Counted from the stretch's first letter, positions 48,019-57,845 are shown. The stretch is DNA of 64,000 nt from [Mycobacterium] stephanolepidis (GCF_002356335.1 NZ_AP018165.1:310001-374000), one strand, 5' to 3'. Numbers and translations: made by a program. The notes: generated by a model not told the origin, from the sequence alone.

Positions 48019-49046
48019 CGGACTCCCTGCTCGGCCAGGCTCTCGGCCAGTTCGTAGAGGCTGCCCAGGTCGACACCGTCGGCCAGGGAGGGCAATTCCA
48101 GTCGAGGTATCTGCAGCTCACCGAGCAGTTCCTCGCTCTCGGCGCGCGCCCGCATCCGCGTCGCGTGCTCGATCGTCTCGGTGAGCAGACCGGCGAAGTC
48201 GGCGTCGGAGATGGTTACGTTGTTGTCGGTCAACGCCTTACGGACCGCATCGGCGTCAATGACGCCCTCGGCGGCCTTGTCCAGATCCGCGGGAGACAGA
48301 TGTGGCACCACGGTTCGGTTGACGATGACGCTGCCGATCGGCAGTCCCATCGCGCTCAGTTCGGCGATGGCCTCGGCAGTCTCCTGCATGGGCAGCGCCT
48401 CAAGCAGGGTCACCAGGTGAATGGCCGTCTGGTCGGAGTGCAACAGCTTGCGCACCCCCTCGGACTGCGAGTGAATGGGTCCGCCCTTGGCGATATCGGA
48501 CAGCGCCGACGTCACATCGAGGAAGCGGGCGATCCGGCCGGTGGGCGGGGCATCGACCACGACGGCGTCGTAGACATGCCGTCCGGACTTGTCGACGCGG
48601 ACGATGCACTCCTTGATCTTTCCGGTGAGGATGACATCGCGCAGACCCGGCGCAATCGTGGTCGCGAACTCGATGGCGCCGATGCGCTTCATCGCACGCC
48701 CGGCCAGACCGAGGTTGTAGAACATCTCGAGGTACTCCATGAACGCCGTCTCGATCTCGACGGCAAGCGCGTTCACCGCCCCTCCGCCCTCGGCGGTGGC
48801 GATCTTGAGTTCCTTGGGCGCCAGCGGGGGTACGTCGAAAAGCTGGGCGATGCCCTGCCGGTTTTCGACCTCGACCAGCAGCACCTTGCGGCCACCTGCG
48901 GCGAGCGCCAGGGCCAGGGCCGCGGCGATGGTGGACTTTCCAGTCCCACCCTTGCCGGTCACAAAGTGCAGTCGCGCATTCGCGACTCGCGCGGGCCAGG
49001 CGTTGGCTGGGGTCCCTGCGTCGTCGTCAGGGGAAGTGTTCACCAC
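48015..49046 (-). CDS. Get3/ArsA-like anion-transporting ATPase, first of pair
   Basis: A 343-residue ATPase of the same family: [20 protein letters not shown] (P-loop with the extra signature lysine), [12 protein letters not shown] and [17 protein letters not shown]. Counterpart of Rv3679. The C-terminal metal-binding cysteines of ArsA are absent. Divergent from the DUF4177 gene with 58 bp between, which must hold both promoters. Confidence 0.87.
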   Translation of the reverse strand: MVNTSPDDDAGTPANAWPARVANARLHFVTGKGGTGKSTIAAALALALAAGGRKVLLVEVENRQGIAQLFDVPPLAPKELKIATAEGGGAVNALAVEIETAFMEYLEMFYNLGLAGRAMKRIGAIEFATTIAPGLRDVILTGKIKECIVRVDKSGRHVYDAVVVDAPPTGRIARFLDVTSALSDIAKGGPIHSQSEGVRKLLHSDQTAIHLVTLLEALPMQETAEAIAELSAMGLPIGSVIVNRTVVPHLSPADLDKAAEGVIDADAVRKALTDNNVTISDADFAGLLTETIEHATRMRARAESEELLGELQIPRLELPSLADGVDLGSLYELAESLAEQGVR

Positions 49047-49104
49047 GCACGCATGCTAACTGTCCACGATCGACTGCCAACGACGAACGCCCTAGGGTGC
49101 GTGT

Positions 49105-49266
49105 ATGACCGAACACATCGTATGGGAGTACGCCACCGTCCCGCTGTTGACACACGCCACCAAACAGATCCTGGACCAGTGGGGAAGCGATGGTTGGGAA
49201 CTGGTGAGCGTGCTGCCGGGGCCCACTGGTGAACAGCATGTGGCCTACCTGAAGAGGTCGAAGTGA
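49105..49266 (+). CDS. DUF4177-like small protein
   Basis: A 53-residue protein, MTEHIVWEYATVPLL then QILDQWGSDGWELVSVLPG and a lysine-rich end. The WEY..VPL and GWELV motifs are those of DUF4177. It corresponds in size and position to M. tuberculosis Rv3678A. Its TGA overlaps the RidA GTG start (GTGA). Function unknown. Confidence 0.8.
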   Translation: MTEHIVWEYATVPLLTHATKQILDQWGSDGWELVSVLPGPTGEQHVAYLKRSK

Positions 49267-49736
49267 GCACGCATAGCGCCCGGCTGGCCGAGTTGGGAAT
49301 CGAACTGCCCGCTGTCGCCGCACCCCTGGCGGCGTACCAGCCCGCGGTGCGCAGCGGCAACCATGTCTACACCTCCGGGCAGCTGCCCATCGTGGACGGC
49401 ACCCTGGTCACCGCCGGAAAGGTCGGCGCCGAGGTATCCCCGGAGGACGCCAAGGCCTTGGCCCGCATCTCTGCCCTCAACGCGGTCGCCGCAGTGGACG
49501 CACTCGTGGGGATCGACAACGTCGTGAAGGTGGTCAAGGTCGTCGGCTTCGTCGCATCGGCATCGGGTTTCACCGGTCAGCCCGGCGTGGTGAACGGGGC
49601 ATCGGAACTGCTGGGTGAGGTGTTCGGGGACGCCGGTGTGCACGCGCGCTCGGCCGTGGGCGTTGCGGAGCTGCCGATCAACGCCCCGGTGGAGGTGGAG
49701 ATCATCGTGGAGGTCACAGCGGAAGCATCCGCCTGA
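49263..49736 (+). CDS. RidA/YjgF-family protein
   Basis: A 157-residue RidA-superfamily protein of the longer, YjgF/chorismate-mutase-like type: AAYQPAVRSGNHVYTSGQLP, then ISALNAVAAVDALVG and a VEIIVEV end. RidA proteins hydrolyse reactive enamine/imine intermediates from PLP enzymes, but this subgroup often lacks the key arginine, so activity is uncertain. Overlaps neighbours at both ends (GTGA, TGATG). Confidence 0.85.
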   Translation: MSTHSARLAELGIELPAVAAPLAAYQPAVRSGNHVYTSGQLPIVDGTLVTAGKVGAEVSPEDAKALARISALNAVAAVDALVGIDNVVKVVKVVGFVASASGFTGQPGVVNGASELLGEVFGDAGVHARSAVGVAELPINAPVEVEIIVEVTAEASA

Positions 49737-50524
49737 TGACCCACCCCGCCTACGGGCAGCTGCGTCCGGTCACCGAAACCGCTTCGGTGCTGCTGGCCAA
49801 CAATCCGGGGATGATGACGCTGGAAGGCACCAACACCTGGGTGCTCCGCGCCCCTGGCAGCGATGAGATCGTCATCGTCGACCCCGGCCCGGGTGTCGCC
49901 ACCGGTGACCCCGATGTGCACGTCGAGGAGCTGGCGAAGATCGGCAAGGTGGCACTGATTCTGGTGAGCCATCGGCACTTCGATCACACCGGCGGCGTCG
50001 ACAGGATGGTCGAACTGACCGGTGCGCCGGTGCGTGCGGCGGACCCGGCATGGCTGCGGGGCGACTCGGTGGCCCTGACCGACGGCGAACACATCGACGT
50101 CGCGGGCTTGTCCATCTCGGTGCTCGCAACACCCGGGCATAGCGACGACTCGGTGGCCTTCGTTCTGGACGACGCAGTACTGACCGCGGACACCATCCTC
50201 GGGCGGGGTACGACCGTCATCGCGCAGGACGGCGGAGGCCTCGGTGACTACCTGGAGTCGCTGAAACGTCTTGAGGGCCTGGGCAAGCGCACCGTGCTGC
50301 CCGGACATGGTCCCGAGTTGGGTGACTTGTCGGCGATATCGGCCGAGTATCTGGCACACCGCGAGCAGCGCCTTGACCAGGTGCGCGGGGCACTGGCCGC
50401 ATTGGGCGAGGATGCCTCGGCGCGCCAGGTCGTCGAATTCGTCTACACGGATGTGGACCCGTCGCTGTGGGGCGCTGCGGAATGGTCGGTGCAGGCGCAG
50501 CTGGACTACCTGCGCGCTGTCTAG
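49736..50524 (+). CDS. Metallo-beta-lactamase-fold hydrolase
   Basis: A 262-residue MBL-fold protein: LEGTNTWVL, IVDPGPG, the metal motif SHRHFDHTGG (HxHxDH), TPGHSDDS and LPGHGPE. Resembles LACTB2/glyoxalase II-like hydrolases. The last 60 residues form a winged-helix-like helical cap, as in LACTB2. Counterpart of Rv3677c. Substrate unknown. Confidence 0.87.
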   Translation: MTHPAYGQLRPVTETASVLLANNPGMMTLEGTNTWVLRAPGSDEIVIVDPGPGVATGDPDVHVEELAKIGKVALILVSHRHFDHTGGVDRMVELTGAPVRAADPAWLRGDSVALTDGEHIDVAGLSISVLATPGHSDDSVAFVLDDAVLTADTILGRGTTVIAQDGGGLGDYLESLKRLEGLGKRTVLPGHGPELGDLSAISAEYLAHREQRLDQVRGALAALGEDASARQVVEFVYTDVDPSLWGAAEWSVQAQLDYLRAV

Positions 50525-50530
50525 CCAGCG

Positions 50531-51376
50531 GTGAACCCCATCCCATTGGCCCTCGCGGGCTCGCTCAGCTGGGGCATCAGTGACTTCATCGGCGGGCACG
50601 CGAGTAAGCGACGTTCGACCCTCGCCGTACTGGCGCTGAGCCGGCCCGTCGGGCTCGCAGTGGTGAGCCTGGTTGCGCTGGCCACGTCCTCATCGCATTT
50701 CGACGGCCGCACGCTACTGGGAATGCTTTCCGGCCCTGCGGCTTTCACGGCGCTTTACGCGTTGTATCGCGCGCTTGCCATCGGACCGATGGGCGTCGTC
50801 TCGCCGATCGCAGCGGTGGGTGCGGTGGTGCCGGTCCTCTGGGGCGCCGTGATCGGGCAATCACTGTCGGGGCTGATCTATCTGGGGCTGGCCGGCACCC
50901 TTGTCGGCGTCATGGCGGCCTCGGCCTCACAGGGGCTGGACGGACAACGCCCGGGTAGACAGGTGCTCATCTGGTCGTTCTTCTGCATGGTGATGTTCGG
51001 TGTCTGCATGATCCTGCTGGCCGAGGCCGGCAGGTACCACCCGGTTGAGGCGGTGGTGGTCTCTCGCGCGACCGAGGTGATGCTGATCGCGGTGCTCGGG
51101 GCATTCAGCTGGAAGAACCTGCGGGCCAATCTGCGCCCGCCGTTCGGGGTGGTGCCCTTCGCCGGGGTGCTCGACACCTCGGCGATTCTGTTGTTCACGT
51201 ACGCCTCAGCGCACGGAAGCCTCGGCATCGCGGCGGTGCTGTCCTCGCTGTACCCGGTGGTGACGGTACTGATCGCCCGTGTGGTGCTTCATGAGCGGCT
51301 CAGCCGGATTCAACAAGGCGGTGCGGTGCTGACTCTGGTGTGCGTCGCGGTGGTCGCTTTGAGCGCATCACGCTGA
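50531..51376 (+). CDS. EamA/DMT-family transporter
   Basis: A 281-residue drug/metabolite transporter with ten hydrophobic segments and two EamA halves (LAGSLSWGISDFIGG; the second starting near RQVLIWSFFCMVMFGV), ending in ASAHGSLGIAAVLSSLYPVV and HERLSRIQ. GTG start six bases after the hydrolase stop. It is not between the hydrolase and crp genes in the M. tuberculosis order I recall, so it is probably a lineage-specific insertion or a loss there. Likely an exporter; substrate unknown. Confidence 0.83.
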   Translation: MNPIPLALAGSLSWGISDFIGGHASKRRSTLAVLALSRPVGLAVVSLVALATSSSHFDGRTLLGMLSGPAAFTALYALYRALAIGPMGVVSPIAAVGAVVPVLWGAVIGQSLSGLIYLGLAGTLVGVMAASASQGLDGQRPGRQVLIWSFFCMVMFGVCMILLAEAGRYHPVEAVVVSRATEVMLIAVLGAFSWKNLRANLRPPFGVVPFAGVLDTSAILLFTYASAHGSLGIAAVLSSLYPVVTVLIARVVLHERLSRIQQGGAVLTLVCVAVVALSASR

Positions 51377-51388
51377 CGCGCGCAGAAG

Positions 51389-52063
51389 CTAGCGCGCGCG
51401 GCGAGCCAGTCGCTCCGAGTCGGAGATCAAGACGCTCTTGCCCTCCAGTCGGATCCATCCGCGGTGCGCGAAGTCGGCCAGCGCCTTGTTCACGGTCTCG
51501 CGGGACGCACCCACCAGCTGAGCGATCTCTTCCTGTGTCAGGTCGTGCGTCACGCGCAGCGCGCCGCCCTCCTGAGTGCCGAACCGCTGGGCCAGCTGCA
51601 GCAGCTGCTTGGCCACGCGACCGGGCACATCCGTGAAGATCAAATCGGCCAGATTGTTGTTGGTGCGACGCAGGCGGCGAGCCAACACGCGCAGTAGCTG
51701 CTCGGCGATCTCCGGACGGTCGGCGATCCAGGCGCGCAACGCGTCCCGGTCCATCGACACGGCGCGCACCTCGGTGATGGTGGTGGCGCTCGACGTCCGG
51801 GGTCCCGGGTCGAAGATCGACAGCTCACCGAACATGTCCGACGGACCCATGATCGTCAGCAGGTTCTCACGGCCGTCGGGTGACCGGCGTCCGATCTTCA
51901 CCTTGCCGGTGGTGATGATGTACAGACGGTCGCCAGGCTCGCCCTCGGCGAACACCGTGTGTCCGCGCGGAAAGTCAACCGGCTGCAGCTGCTTGGTCAG
52001 CGCCGAGATGGCACTCGGTTCGACACCCTGGAAGATTCCGGCCCTGGCCAGGATCTCGTCCAC
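51389..52063 (-). CDS. crp: Cyclic AMP receptor protein Crp
   Basis: A 224-residue Crp/Fnr regulator, the same length as M. tuberculosis Crp (Rv3676). The cyclic-nucleotide pocket is [18 protein letters not shown]; the C-terminal winged helix has [21 protein letters not shown]. It regulates carbon, resuscitation and redox genes in response to cAMP. Convergent with the DMT transporter gene. Confidence 0.95.
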   Translation of the reverse strand: MDEILARAGIFQGVEPSAISALTKQLQPVDFPRGHTVFAEGEPGDRLYIITTGKVKIGRRSPDGRENLLTIMGPSDMFGELSIFDPGPRTSSATTITEVRAVSMDRDALRAWIADRPEIAEQLLRVLARRLRRTNNNLADLIFTDVPGRVAKQLLQLAQRFGTQEGGALRVTHDLTQEEIAQLVGASRETVNKALADFAHRGWIRLEGKSVLISDSERLARRAR

Positions 52064-52154
52064 GTTTGCCCCTTACCCAAATTCGTTAGTCATGCTTGCG
52101 CTGGCCTACTCGACATGAGTCTAGAGGCCAAGTCGCTAAAGAACGTGATCCAAG

Positions 52155-52532
52155 CTACACCGCTGCGCCACCGGCACGCAGTGAATCCACCACCGAATGC
52201 CGAGAGCGCATCGAGGACACACCCTCTTCACGCAGGCGATTCATCGATGAACCGTTGATTCGTGGCTGGTTGTAGCCGTTTGTGGTGGCCTCATACACCG
52301 CCTCCAAGGACGGTTCGATGCGTTGCAATTGACGCCGGTGCAAGTCCTCGATTGCTGACGGCATGCCGTCGCGCGCGAGGCGATTCATATCCGAAGGACT
52401 GGCTTGGTCCAGGAAATCGGCGACCTCGCTCGGTTGCAAGGTATGCCGCATCAACCCGGCTTCCAGCTTCCCGAGCCCAAGGCTGGCAAGCATGAGAAGT
52501 CCGGGTACCAACAAACCGAATAGGCCCGACAC
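52155..52532 (-). CDS. Small membrane protein upstream of crp
   Basis: A 125-residue protein: one N-terminal TM segment (VSGLFGLLVPGLLMLASLGLG), then a soluble helical part with two predicted turns of SDMNRLARDGMPSAIEDLHR. Length and position agree with my memory of M. tuberculosis Rv3675, a possible membrane protein of 125 residues. GTG at 52532 is chosen; there is no good Shine-Dalgarno, so the start is uncertain. Same strand as crp, 91 bp upstream. Confidence 0.65.
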   Translation of the reverse strand: MSGLFGLLVPGLLMLASLGLGKLEAGLMRHTLQPSEVADFLDQASPSDMNRLARDGMPSAIEDLHRRQLQRIEPSLEAVYEATTNGYNQPRINGSSMNRLREEGVSSMRSRHSVVDSLRAGGAAV

Positions 52533-52659
52533 GGGTTGAAGTAAACACGCCCAAGATCTCGACGAGGTCACGAAAAACAACCGGTTTGTCCTGCGCAGGG
52601 GTGCAATCGGTGGGCACGCTCGCCCCTCCCGTGTCATCGGCTCCCGCTACCCTGGGCTT

Positions 52660-53457
52660 GTGTCAGTGACCGGATCGGCCTCTAAGCCCAGAGCGAAATC
52701 GACGGTGAAGACGCCGGCCCCGGCCCGAACCTGGAAGCCCGAGACGCACACGGGGCTGGTCCGTCGGGCGCGACGAATGAATCGCACTCTGGCGCAAGCA
52801 TTTCCACACGTCTACTGCGAGCTCGACTTCACCAACCCGCTGGAATTGGCGGTCGCCACCATCTTGTCGGCGCAATGCACCGACGTCCGAGTCAACATGG
52901 TGACGCCCGCGTTGTTCGCCAAGTACCGCACCGCGGAGGACTACGCAGGGGCCAACCGGACCGAACTCGAGGAGATGGTCCGCACCACCGGCTTCTACCG
53001 GAACAAGGCGAACTCGATCATCGGGCTGGGTACCCAGCTGGTGGAGCGATACGGCGGTGAGGTGCCACCGCGGCTGAAGGACCTGGTCACCCTCCCCGGC
53101 ATTGGTCGCAAGACGGCGAATGTCGTCCTGGGCAATGCCTTTGACATCCCGGGCATCACCGTCGACACACATTTCGGACGGCTGGTGCGACGTTGGCGGT
53201 GGACCGAAGAAGAAGACCCGGTCAAGGTCGAGCACATCGTCGGAGAGCTGATCGAGCGCAAGGAATGGACCCTGCTCAGTCATCGGGTGATCTTCCACGG
53301 TCGGCGGGTATGTCATGCCCGCAAGCCCGCGTGCGGTGTCTGTGTACTGGCCAAGGACTGCCCGTCATATGGGCTGGGCCCAACAGATCCCGAGCTGGCC
53401 GCGCCGCTGGTGAAGGGGCCGGAAACCGAGCACCTGCTGGCCCTGGCCGGGTTGTGA
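52660..53457 (+). CDS. nth: Endonuclease III
   Basis: A 265-residue bifunctional DNA glycosylase/AP lyase for oxidised pyrimidines. HhH motif [17 protein letters not shown] carries the catalytic lysine; VDTHFGRL carries the aspartate. The 4Fe-4S cluster cysteines are [17 protein letters not shown] (C-X6-C-X2-C-X5-C). The first 35 residues are a basic extension. GTG start. Confidence 0.95.
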   Translation: MSVTGSASKPRAKSTVKTPAPARTWKPETHTGLVRRARRMNRTLAQAFPHVYCELDFTNPLELAVATILSAQCTDVRVNMVTPALFAKYRTAEDYAGANRTELEEMVRTTGFYRNKANSIIGLGTQLVERYGGEVPPRLKDLVTLPGIGRKTANVVLGNAFDIPGITVDTHFGRLVRRWRWTEEEDPVKVEHIVGELIERKEWTLLSHRVIFHGRRVCHARKPACGVCVLAKDCPSYGLGPTDPELAAPLVKGPETEHLLALAGL

Positions 53458-53458
53458 C

Positions 53459-54109
53459 GTGCCTCGGCTCAACACCGGGGCACGGTGGACGATCGTGGGG
53501 ATGGTGCTGGTCGCCGCGCTGATCACCGTCATGTTGTCGCAACAACACGATCAGCGGCGCACGCCGCGGGGGCAGGATCCTGTCGTCGCTCGCGAACGCC
53601 GAGACGCCGACACCCCCGACGCCCTCGCGGAACTGTTCCGCCAGGCGCAACTGCCGCCGTGTCCCAACGCCGGCAGCGCCCCGAGCATGCGCGAACTAGC
53701 CGGGATAACGCTGGAATGCAGTGGGGTCAGGGTGCCGGTCGGTCCCGTCCTCGCCGGGCGCCAGGTGGTGCTGAACCTGTGGGCCTATTGGTGCGGTCCC
53801 TGTGCCGACGAGCTGCCGGCGATGGCCGAGCTGCAGCGCCGCGCGGGCGACAAACTCACTGTTGTCACTGTGCACCAAGACGAGAACGAGGCGGCCGGGC
53901 TGGCCAAGCTCGCCGAGCTTCACGTCAGGCTGCCGATGATCCAGGACGGGGCCCGGCGCATCGCCGCCGCGCTGAAGTCACCGAATGTCATGCCCACGAC
54001 CATTTTGATTCGAGCGGACGGTAGCGTTGCCCGAGTGCTACCGCGTTCGTTCACTTCGGCGGATGAGATCGGTGCCGAGGTGGAACAAGCGTTGGGAGTG
54101 AGGTTCTAG
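53459..54109 (+). CDS. Membrane-anchored TlpA-like thioredoxin-fold protein
   Basis: A 216-residue protein: N-terminal TM anchor (about 8-26, WTIVGMVLVAALITVML), then a TlpA/ResA-like domain with active site WAYWCGPCADELP and cis-Pro loop NVMPTTILI. Counterpart of M. tuberculosis Rv3673c. Likely a periplasmic thiol-disulfide reductase. GTG starts 2 bp after the nth stop; operon nth - this gene - NUDIX - marP. Confidence 0.87.
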   Translation: MPRLNTGARWTIVGMVLVAALITVMLSQQHDQRRTPRGQDPVVARERRDADTPDALAELFRQAQLPPCPNAGSAPSMRELAGITLECSGVRVPVGPVLAGRQVVLNLWAYWCGPCADELPAMAELQRRAGDKLTVVTVHQDENEAAGLAKLAELHVRLPMIQDGARRIAAALKSPNVMPTTILIRADGSVARVLPRSFTSADEIGAEVEQALGVRF

Positions 54110-54112
54110 GTC

Positions 54113-54877
54113 GTGACTGCCGATGAGCCGCTTACGCGAAGAGGGTTGGCGACCGCGCCGCTGACGCCCGGTGCCGCTCCAGACTGGATGCGACCGCTGG
54201 TGGATAACGCCGCGGGTGTCAAGGACATCTACGGCCGAGGCGTGCACCCCGCGATCAAGGCGGTGCTGCGGGCACGCAATCGGCCCTCTTCCGGGCGCCC
54301 TGCCGCGGTGCTGGTGCTGGTGTCCGCCGACCAAGCGGTGACCGACCCCACCGAGGCGGATCTGTTGTTGACGGTGCGCGCCTCGACCTTGCGTCAGCAC
54401 AGCGGCCAGGTGTCCTTTCCCGGCGGTGCCACCGATCCCGGTGACGGAGGGCCGGTGGGGACCGCATTGCGTGAGGCACAGGAGGAGACGGGGCTGGACC
54501 CCGTTCGCGTGCAGCCGCTGACGGTCATGGAGCCGCTGTTCATTCCACCGTCCGGTTTCCACGTCTCTCCGGTGCTTGCCTACTCGCCCGACCCGGGACA
54601 GGTTCTTGCCGTCGATCCGGGCGAGACCGCCGAGGTGTCACGGGTGAAGATCGGTGACCTGGTGGACCCGGCGAATCGGATCATGGTGACTAAGAAGACA
54701 TTTGGTATTCGTTACAGCGGCCCGGCCTTCTTGTTGCCGGGGATGTTGGTGTGGGGCTTCACCGGCCAGATCATCTCCGCGATGTTGGAGGTGTCCGGCT
54801 GGGCGCAGCCATGGGACACTCGTAACCTTCGTGATCTTGATGAGCTGCTGGCCGAGCACCTGGGAGGGTCGGTATGA
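54113..54877 (+). CDS. NUDIX hydrolase (CoA pyrophosphatase type)
   Basis: A 254-residue NUDIX protein. The Nudix box GGATDPGDGGPVGTALREAQ continues as EETGLDP. The LLLTVRASTLRQHSGQVSFP segment is the CoA-specific UPF0035/NudL signature. Expected to cleave CoA or its derivatives to 4'-phosphopantetheine and ADP. Overlaps marP by 4 bp. Confidence 0.87.
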   Translation: MTADEPLTRRGLATAPLTPGAAPDWMRPLVDNAAGVKDIYGRGVHPAIKAVLRARNRPSSGRPAAVLVLVSADQAVTDPTEADLLLTVRASTLRQHSGQVSFPGGATDPGDGGPVGTALREAQEETGLDPVRVQPLTVMEPLFIPPSGFHVSPVLAYSPDPGQVLAVDPGETAEVSRVKIGDLVDPANRIMVTKKTFGIRYSGPAFLLPGMLVWGFTGQIISAMLEVSGWAQPWDTRNLRDLDELLAEHLGGSV

Positions 54878-56136
54878 ATCTGAATCCATCACAGTGGCTC
54901 GATATCGGCGTCATCGCCGTCGCGTTCATTGCCGCGGTGTCTGGGTGGCGTTCCGGCGCACTGGGTTCCTTGATGTCCTTCGTCGGGGTGATCCTGGGCG
55001 CGGTGGCCGGCGTCATGCTGGCCCCTCATGTGGTGGGCAACCTGGATGGGGCGCGCACCCGGTTGTTCGCCTCGCTGCTGCTCATCCTCGTGTTGGTGGT
55101 CATCGGCGAGGTTGCGGGCGTGGTGCTGGGCCGGGCCATGCGTGGCGCCATCAAGAATCGTGCGCTGCGCGCCGGTGATTCGGTGGTGGGAGTGGTACTG
55201 CAGGTGGCCGCCGTGCTGGTGGCCGCGTGGCTGCTGTCCATTCCGATGCAGAGTTCCAATCAGCCGAACATCTCTGCGGCAGCACGTGAGTCGAGGGTTC
55301 TCAGCCAGGTCGACAAGTACGCGCCGGACCAACTCCGCAAGGTGCCCAACGACCTGTCGAAGCTGCTGGACACCTCGGGTGTGACCGGTGTGTTGCAGCC
55401 GTTCGGTAAGACCCCGATCGCGGCCGTCGACGCGCCGGATTCGACATTGGTTGACGGTCCTGTGGTGCGGGGAGCCGAGCCGAGCGTCGTCAAGATCAAG
55501 GGCATTGCCCGCAGCTGCCAGAAGTCGCTTGAGGGAACCGGATTCGTCATCGCACCGCATCGAGTGATGTCGAATGCGCACGTGGTGGCCGGTACGAACA
55601 GCGTCACCGTCGAGTCGGCCGGGCAGACCTTCGATGCCACGGTGGTGGCCTACGACCCCAATGCCGATATCTCGATTCTTGCGGTTCCGGATATGCCGGC
55701 CACTCCGCTGGTGTTCGCACCCAAACCCGCCAAGACCGGGGACGACGCCATCGTGCTGGGCTACCCGGGCGGCGGGAACTACAAGGCGACACCGGCGCGG
55801 GTTCGGGAGATCATCGAATTGAACGGCCCGGACATCTACCGGTCCACCACGGTGACGCGCGAGGTATACACCGTCAGAGGCTCGGTGCTACAGGGCAATT
55901 CGGGCGGTCCGTTGATCGATACGGAGGGGCGCGTGCTCGGTGTGGTCTTCGGGGCGGCGATCGACGATGACGACACCGGCTTCGCGCTGACCGCCAAGCA
56001 GGTCAAGGATCAGCTCGCCAAGGCCGAGCTCTCCGAGCCTGTCGGCACCGGCAGTTGCATCTCCGCGCCGGAGGCCAACAAATCGCCCCAGCCCGTCAGC
56101 GGTCCGCAATCACCGGCGCCCAATAAAGCTCCGTAG
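54874..56136 (+). CDS. marP: MarP periplasmic serine protease
   Basis: A 420-residue membrane serine protease. Four TM helices (about 8-50, 65-88, 103-123) of the CvpA-like type precede a periplasmic chymotrypsin-fold domain (about 195-400). Catalytic triad H236 (NAHVV), D265 (ADISIL), S343 (QGNSGGP), one or two residues from the M. tuberculosis positions I recall. Cysteines at 215 and near SCISAPE could form the redox-linked disulfide described there. Required in M. tuberculosis for acid resistance. The 3' end overlaps ephE by 27 bp. Confidence 0.93.
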   Translation: MNLNPSQWLDIGVIAVAFIAAVSGWRSGALGSLMSFVGVILGAVAGVMLAPHVVGNLDGARTRLFASLLLILVLVVIGEVAGVVLGRAMRGAIKNRALRAGDSVVGVVLQVAAVLVAAWLLSIPMQSSNQPNISAAARESRVLSQVDKYAPDQLRKVPNDLSKLLDTSGVTGVLQPFGKTPIAAVDAPDSTLVDGPVVRGAEPSVVKIKGIARSCQKSLEGTGFVIAPHRVMSNAHVVAGTNSVTVESAGQTFDATVVAYDPNADISILAVPDMPATPLVFAPKPAKTGDDAIVLGYPGGGNYKATPARVREIIELNGPDIYRSTTVTREVYTVRGSVLQGNSGGPLIDTEGRVLGVVFGAAIDDDDTGFALTAKQVKDQLAKAELSEPVGTGSCISAPEANKSPQPVSGPQSPAPNKAP

Positions 56137-57072
56137 GTGCTCGTTGACGGTGCCGGGGTCTTCCTCGTGGCCGTAATGGCCCACCCCGCGCAGCGCGACG
56201 AACTGGCCGTGGGGTGCGAAGGACAGTGATCGATGCACCGGGTCGGCGAGCACGTACGGATCGCTGTCGCCGCGCATGTGGAGTACCGGGACGGATAGTT
56301 CACGGTTCATTGATCGCATGAAACGCCAACCCTCGCTGCGTAACTGGCTGCGCACCGCCCATCGTTGATACTCCAGCGCGCAATGGGCCACGCCGGGGAT
56401 GGCGATCGCGGTGCGCAGTTGCTGGATGGTCTCGGCGAAATCGTCGGTGGTGGTCCACTGTTCGCCCGCCCGCGAGCGCACCAGACGTTCCAGCTCGGCG
56501 CCGCGATGACGTGTCAGGGTGCGCTCGGGGAGGATGGGCAGCTGGTAACGCATCAGCGAGGGCAGTAGCGCGCCGCCCTGCCCGGTTCTGCGGAATGTGG
56601 CGGTGCGCAGGGCGATCGGGTGCGGCGAACTCACCACCGCGATGGCATCGACGAGGCGCGGATGCAGGTTCGCGGTGGCCCAGCAGACCAGTCCGCCCTC
56701 GGCATGCCCGACCAGCGTGGCCGACGTGTGTCCCAGGGCGCGGATCAAGCCGGCGGTGTCTCCGGCCAGCGTCCATCCGTCGTATCCGCGTGGCGGTTTG
56801 TCGCTGCCCCCGTAGCCGCGGAGATCGACGGCCACCACGCGGGCATCCGTCAGCTCGCGAAGCTGATGCCGCCACGACCACCAGAAGGACCCGAACCCAT
56901 GCAGCAGCAACACAAGGGGCCTGCTGGTGACGGCCACGGTTGGTGTGTGGGGAGTCTCGGCTTCCACGACATGGAAGCGAATGCCGTTGGCGTGTACGTC
57001 AAAATGGCGCCACGGGCCGACGATGCGGACCACGGATGGGTCGGGGTGGCGTGCCGTCTGGTCGAACAGCAT
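56110..57072 (-). CDS. ephE: Alpha/beta hydrolase, epoxide-hydrolase-like
   Basis: A 320-residue alpha/beta hydrolase: HGFGSFWWSWRHQL oxyanion region, AVDLRGYGGSDKPPRGYDGW, nucleophile elbow LVGHAEGGLV and late RGVGHYGHEEDP (His). The elbow here is GHAEG, so the expected nucleophile position carries A-E rather than the Asp of true epoxide hydrolases (G-x-D-x-G/W), and epoxide activity is doubtful. Gene name by position (M. tuberculosis Rv3670). Confidence 0.75.
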   Translation of the reverse strand: MLFDQTARHPDPSVVRIVGPWRHFDVHANGIRFHVVEAETPHTPTVAVTSRPLVLLLHGFGSFWWSWRHQLRELTDARVVAVDLRGYGGSDKPPRGYDGWTLAGDTAGLIRALGHTSATLVGHAEGGLVCWATANLHPRLVDAIAVVSSPHPIALRTATFRRTGQGGALLPSLMRYQLPILPERTLTRHRGAELERLVRSRAGEQWTTTDDFAETIQQLRTAIAIPGVAHCALEYQRWAVRSQLRSEGWRFMRSMNRELSVPVLHMRGDSDPYVLADPVHRSLSFAPHGQFVALRGVGHYGHEEDPGTVNEHLRSFIGRR

Positions 57073-57104
57073 GGATGCGTCGGTGTCGAGCCGACTTCAG
57101 TGGG

Positions 57105-57629
57105 CTACCAGCCCGACGGGTCTGTGGGTTTGGCCGACTTGGTCAGTGCGGGAGTCTCGTCGTCTCGCGAGGTGAACACGGTCCGTGTTTCCTTGACGGA
57201 GGCGATGGTGTCGCGTGGTCCTCGGATTCGTCTGACCTGGAGGAAACCGATCAGCACGGCAAGGATCGCGACGAACACCATGGCGGCGAAGATGATCAGG
57301 TACGCAGCCCATGCGGGCAGCCAGATCTTGAGGATCTCCGCGGCGAAGAAGAAGAAGAAGAACGTCGAGTAGAACAGGACGACGAGAGCCGCGATGAAGA
57401 AGATGCTGCCCGCGACGCCCTTCTTGACGTCCCGGACGACCTCGGCGCGGGCCAGCTCCACCTCGGCACGCACCAGAGCGGAAACCTGGGTGGTGGCGTC
57501 ACGGACGAGATTGCCGATGGTGGGTTCTCCGGTGCCGGTCGCGTTCGGATCGGACAGCGGAATGGCGGCGACGGTGATCGGAACACCATTGCTGTCCGTG
57601 CGGTAGTTGCGGCTTCCAGGGCTGCTCAC
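57105..57629 (-). CDS. Holin-III-superfamily-like membrane protein
   Basis: A 174-residue protein: N-terminal polar region, then GNLVRDATTQVSALVRAEVE helix typical of the DUF1469/phage-holin-3-6 family, and two TM helices (about 70-95, VAGSIFFIAALVVLFYSTFF; 103-125, AYLIIFAAMVFVAILAVLI). C-terminal tail polar. Counterpart of Rv3669. GTG at 57629 has GGGAG upstream. No evidence of lytic activity; likely a cell-envelope protein. Same strand as ephE, 32 bp upstream. Confidence 0.78.
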   Translation of the reverse strand: MSSPGSRNYRTDSNGVPITVAAIPLSDPNATGTGEPTIGNLVRDATTQVSALVRAEVELARAEVVRDVKKGVAGSIFFIAALVVLFYSTFFFFFFAAEILKIWLPAWAAYLIIFAAMVFVAILAVLIGFLQVRRIRGPRDTIASVKETRTVFTSRDDETPALTKSAKPTDPSGW

Positions 57630-57845
57630 TGTGCTCCCTCCGTGTCCCTTGCGGGTCCGGTGTGATGTCGTGCGGCCTATGTTGCCACGTCGGTGATGCC
57701 AGGGCTGCGGCGCGTCTGACCCCGGGGCGTCGTTACCCAATCGATAGCACTGTGACAGAAGTGACCAGTGTGAATCTTGTTTAGAATGGTGTCAGGCATG
57801 GCCGACGGGGGAGAGATGCGGCCGGAATGAGAGAGGCTGCACGAC

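Noticed and set aside
47796..49232. 478-residue plus-strand frame antisense to the two ATPase genes
   Set aside because: Covers both ATPase genes on the wrong strand and has shadow-type composition.
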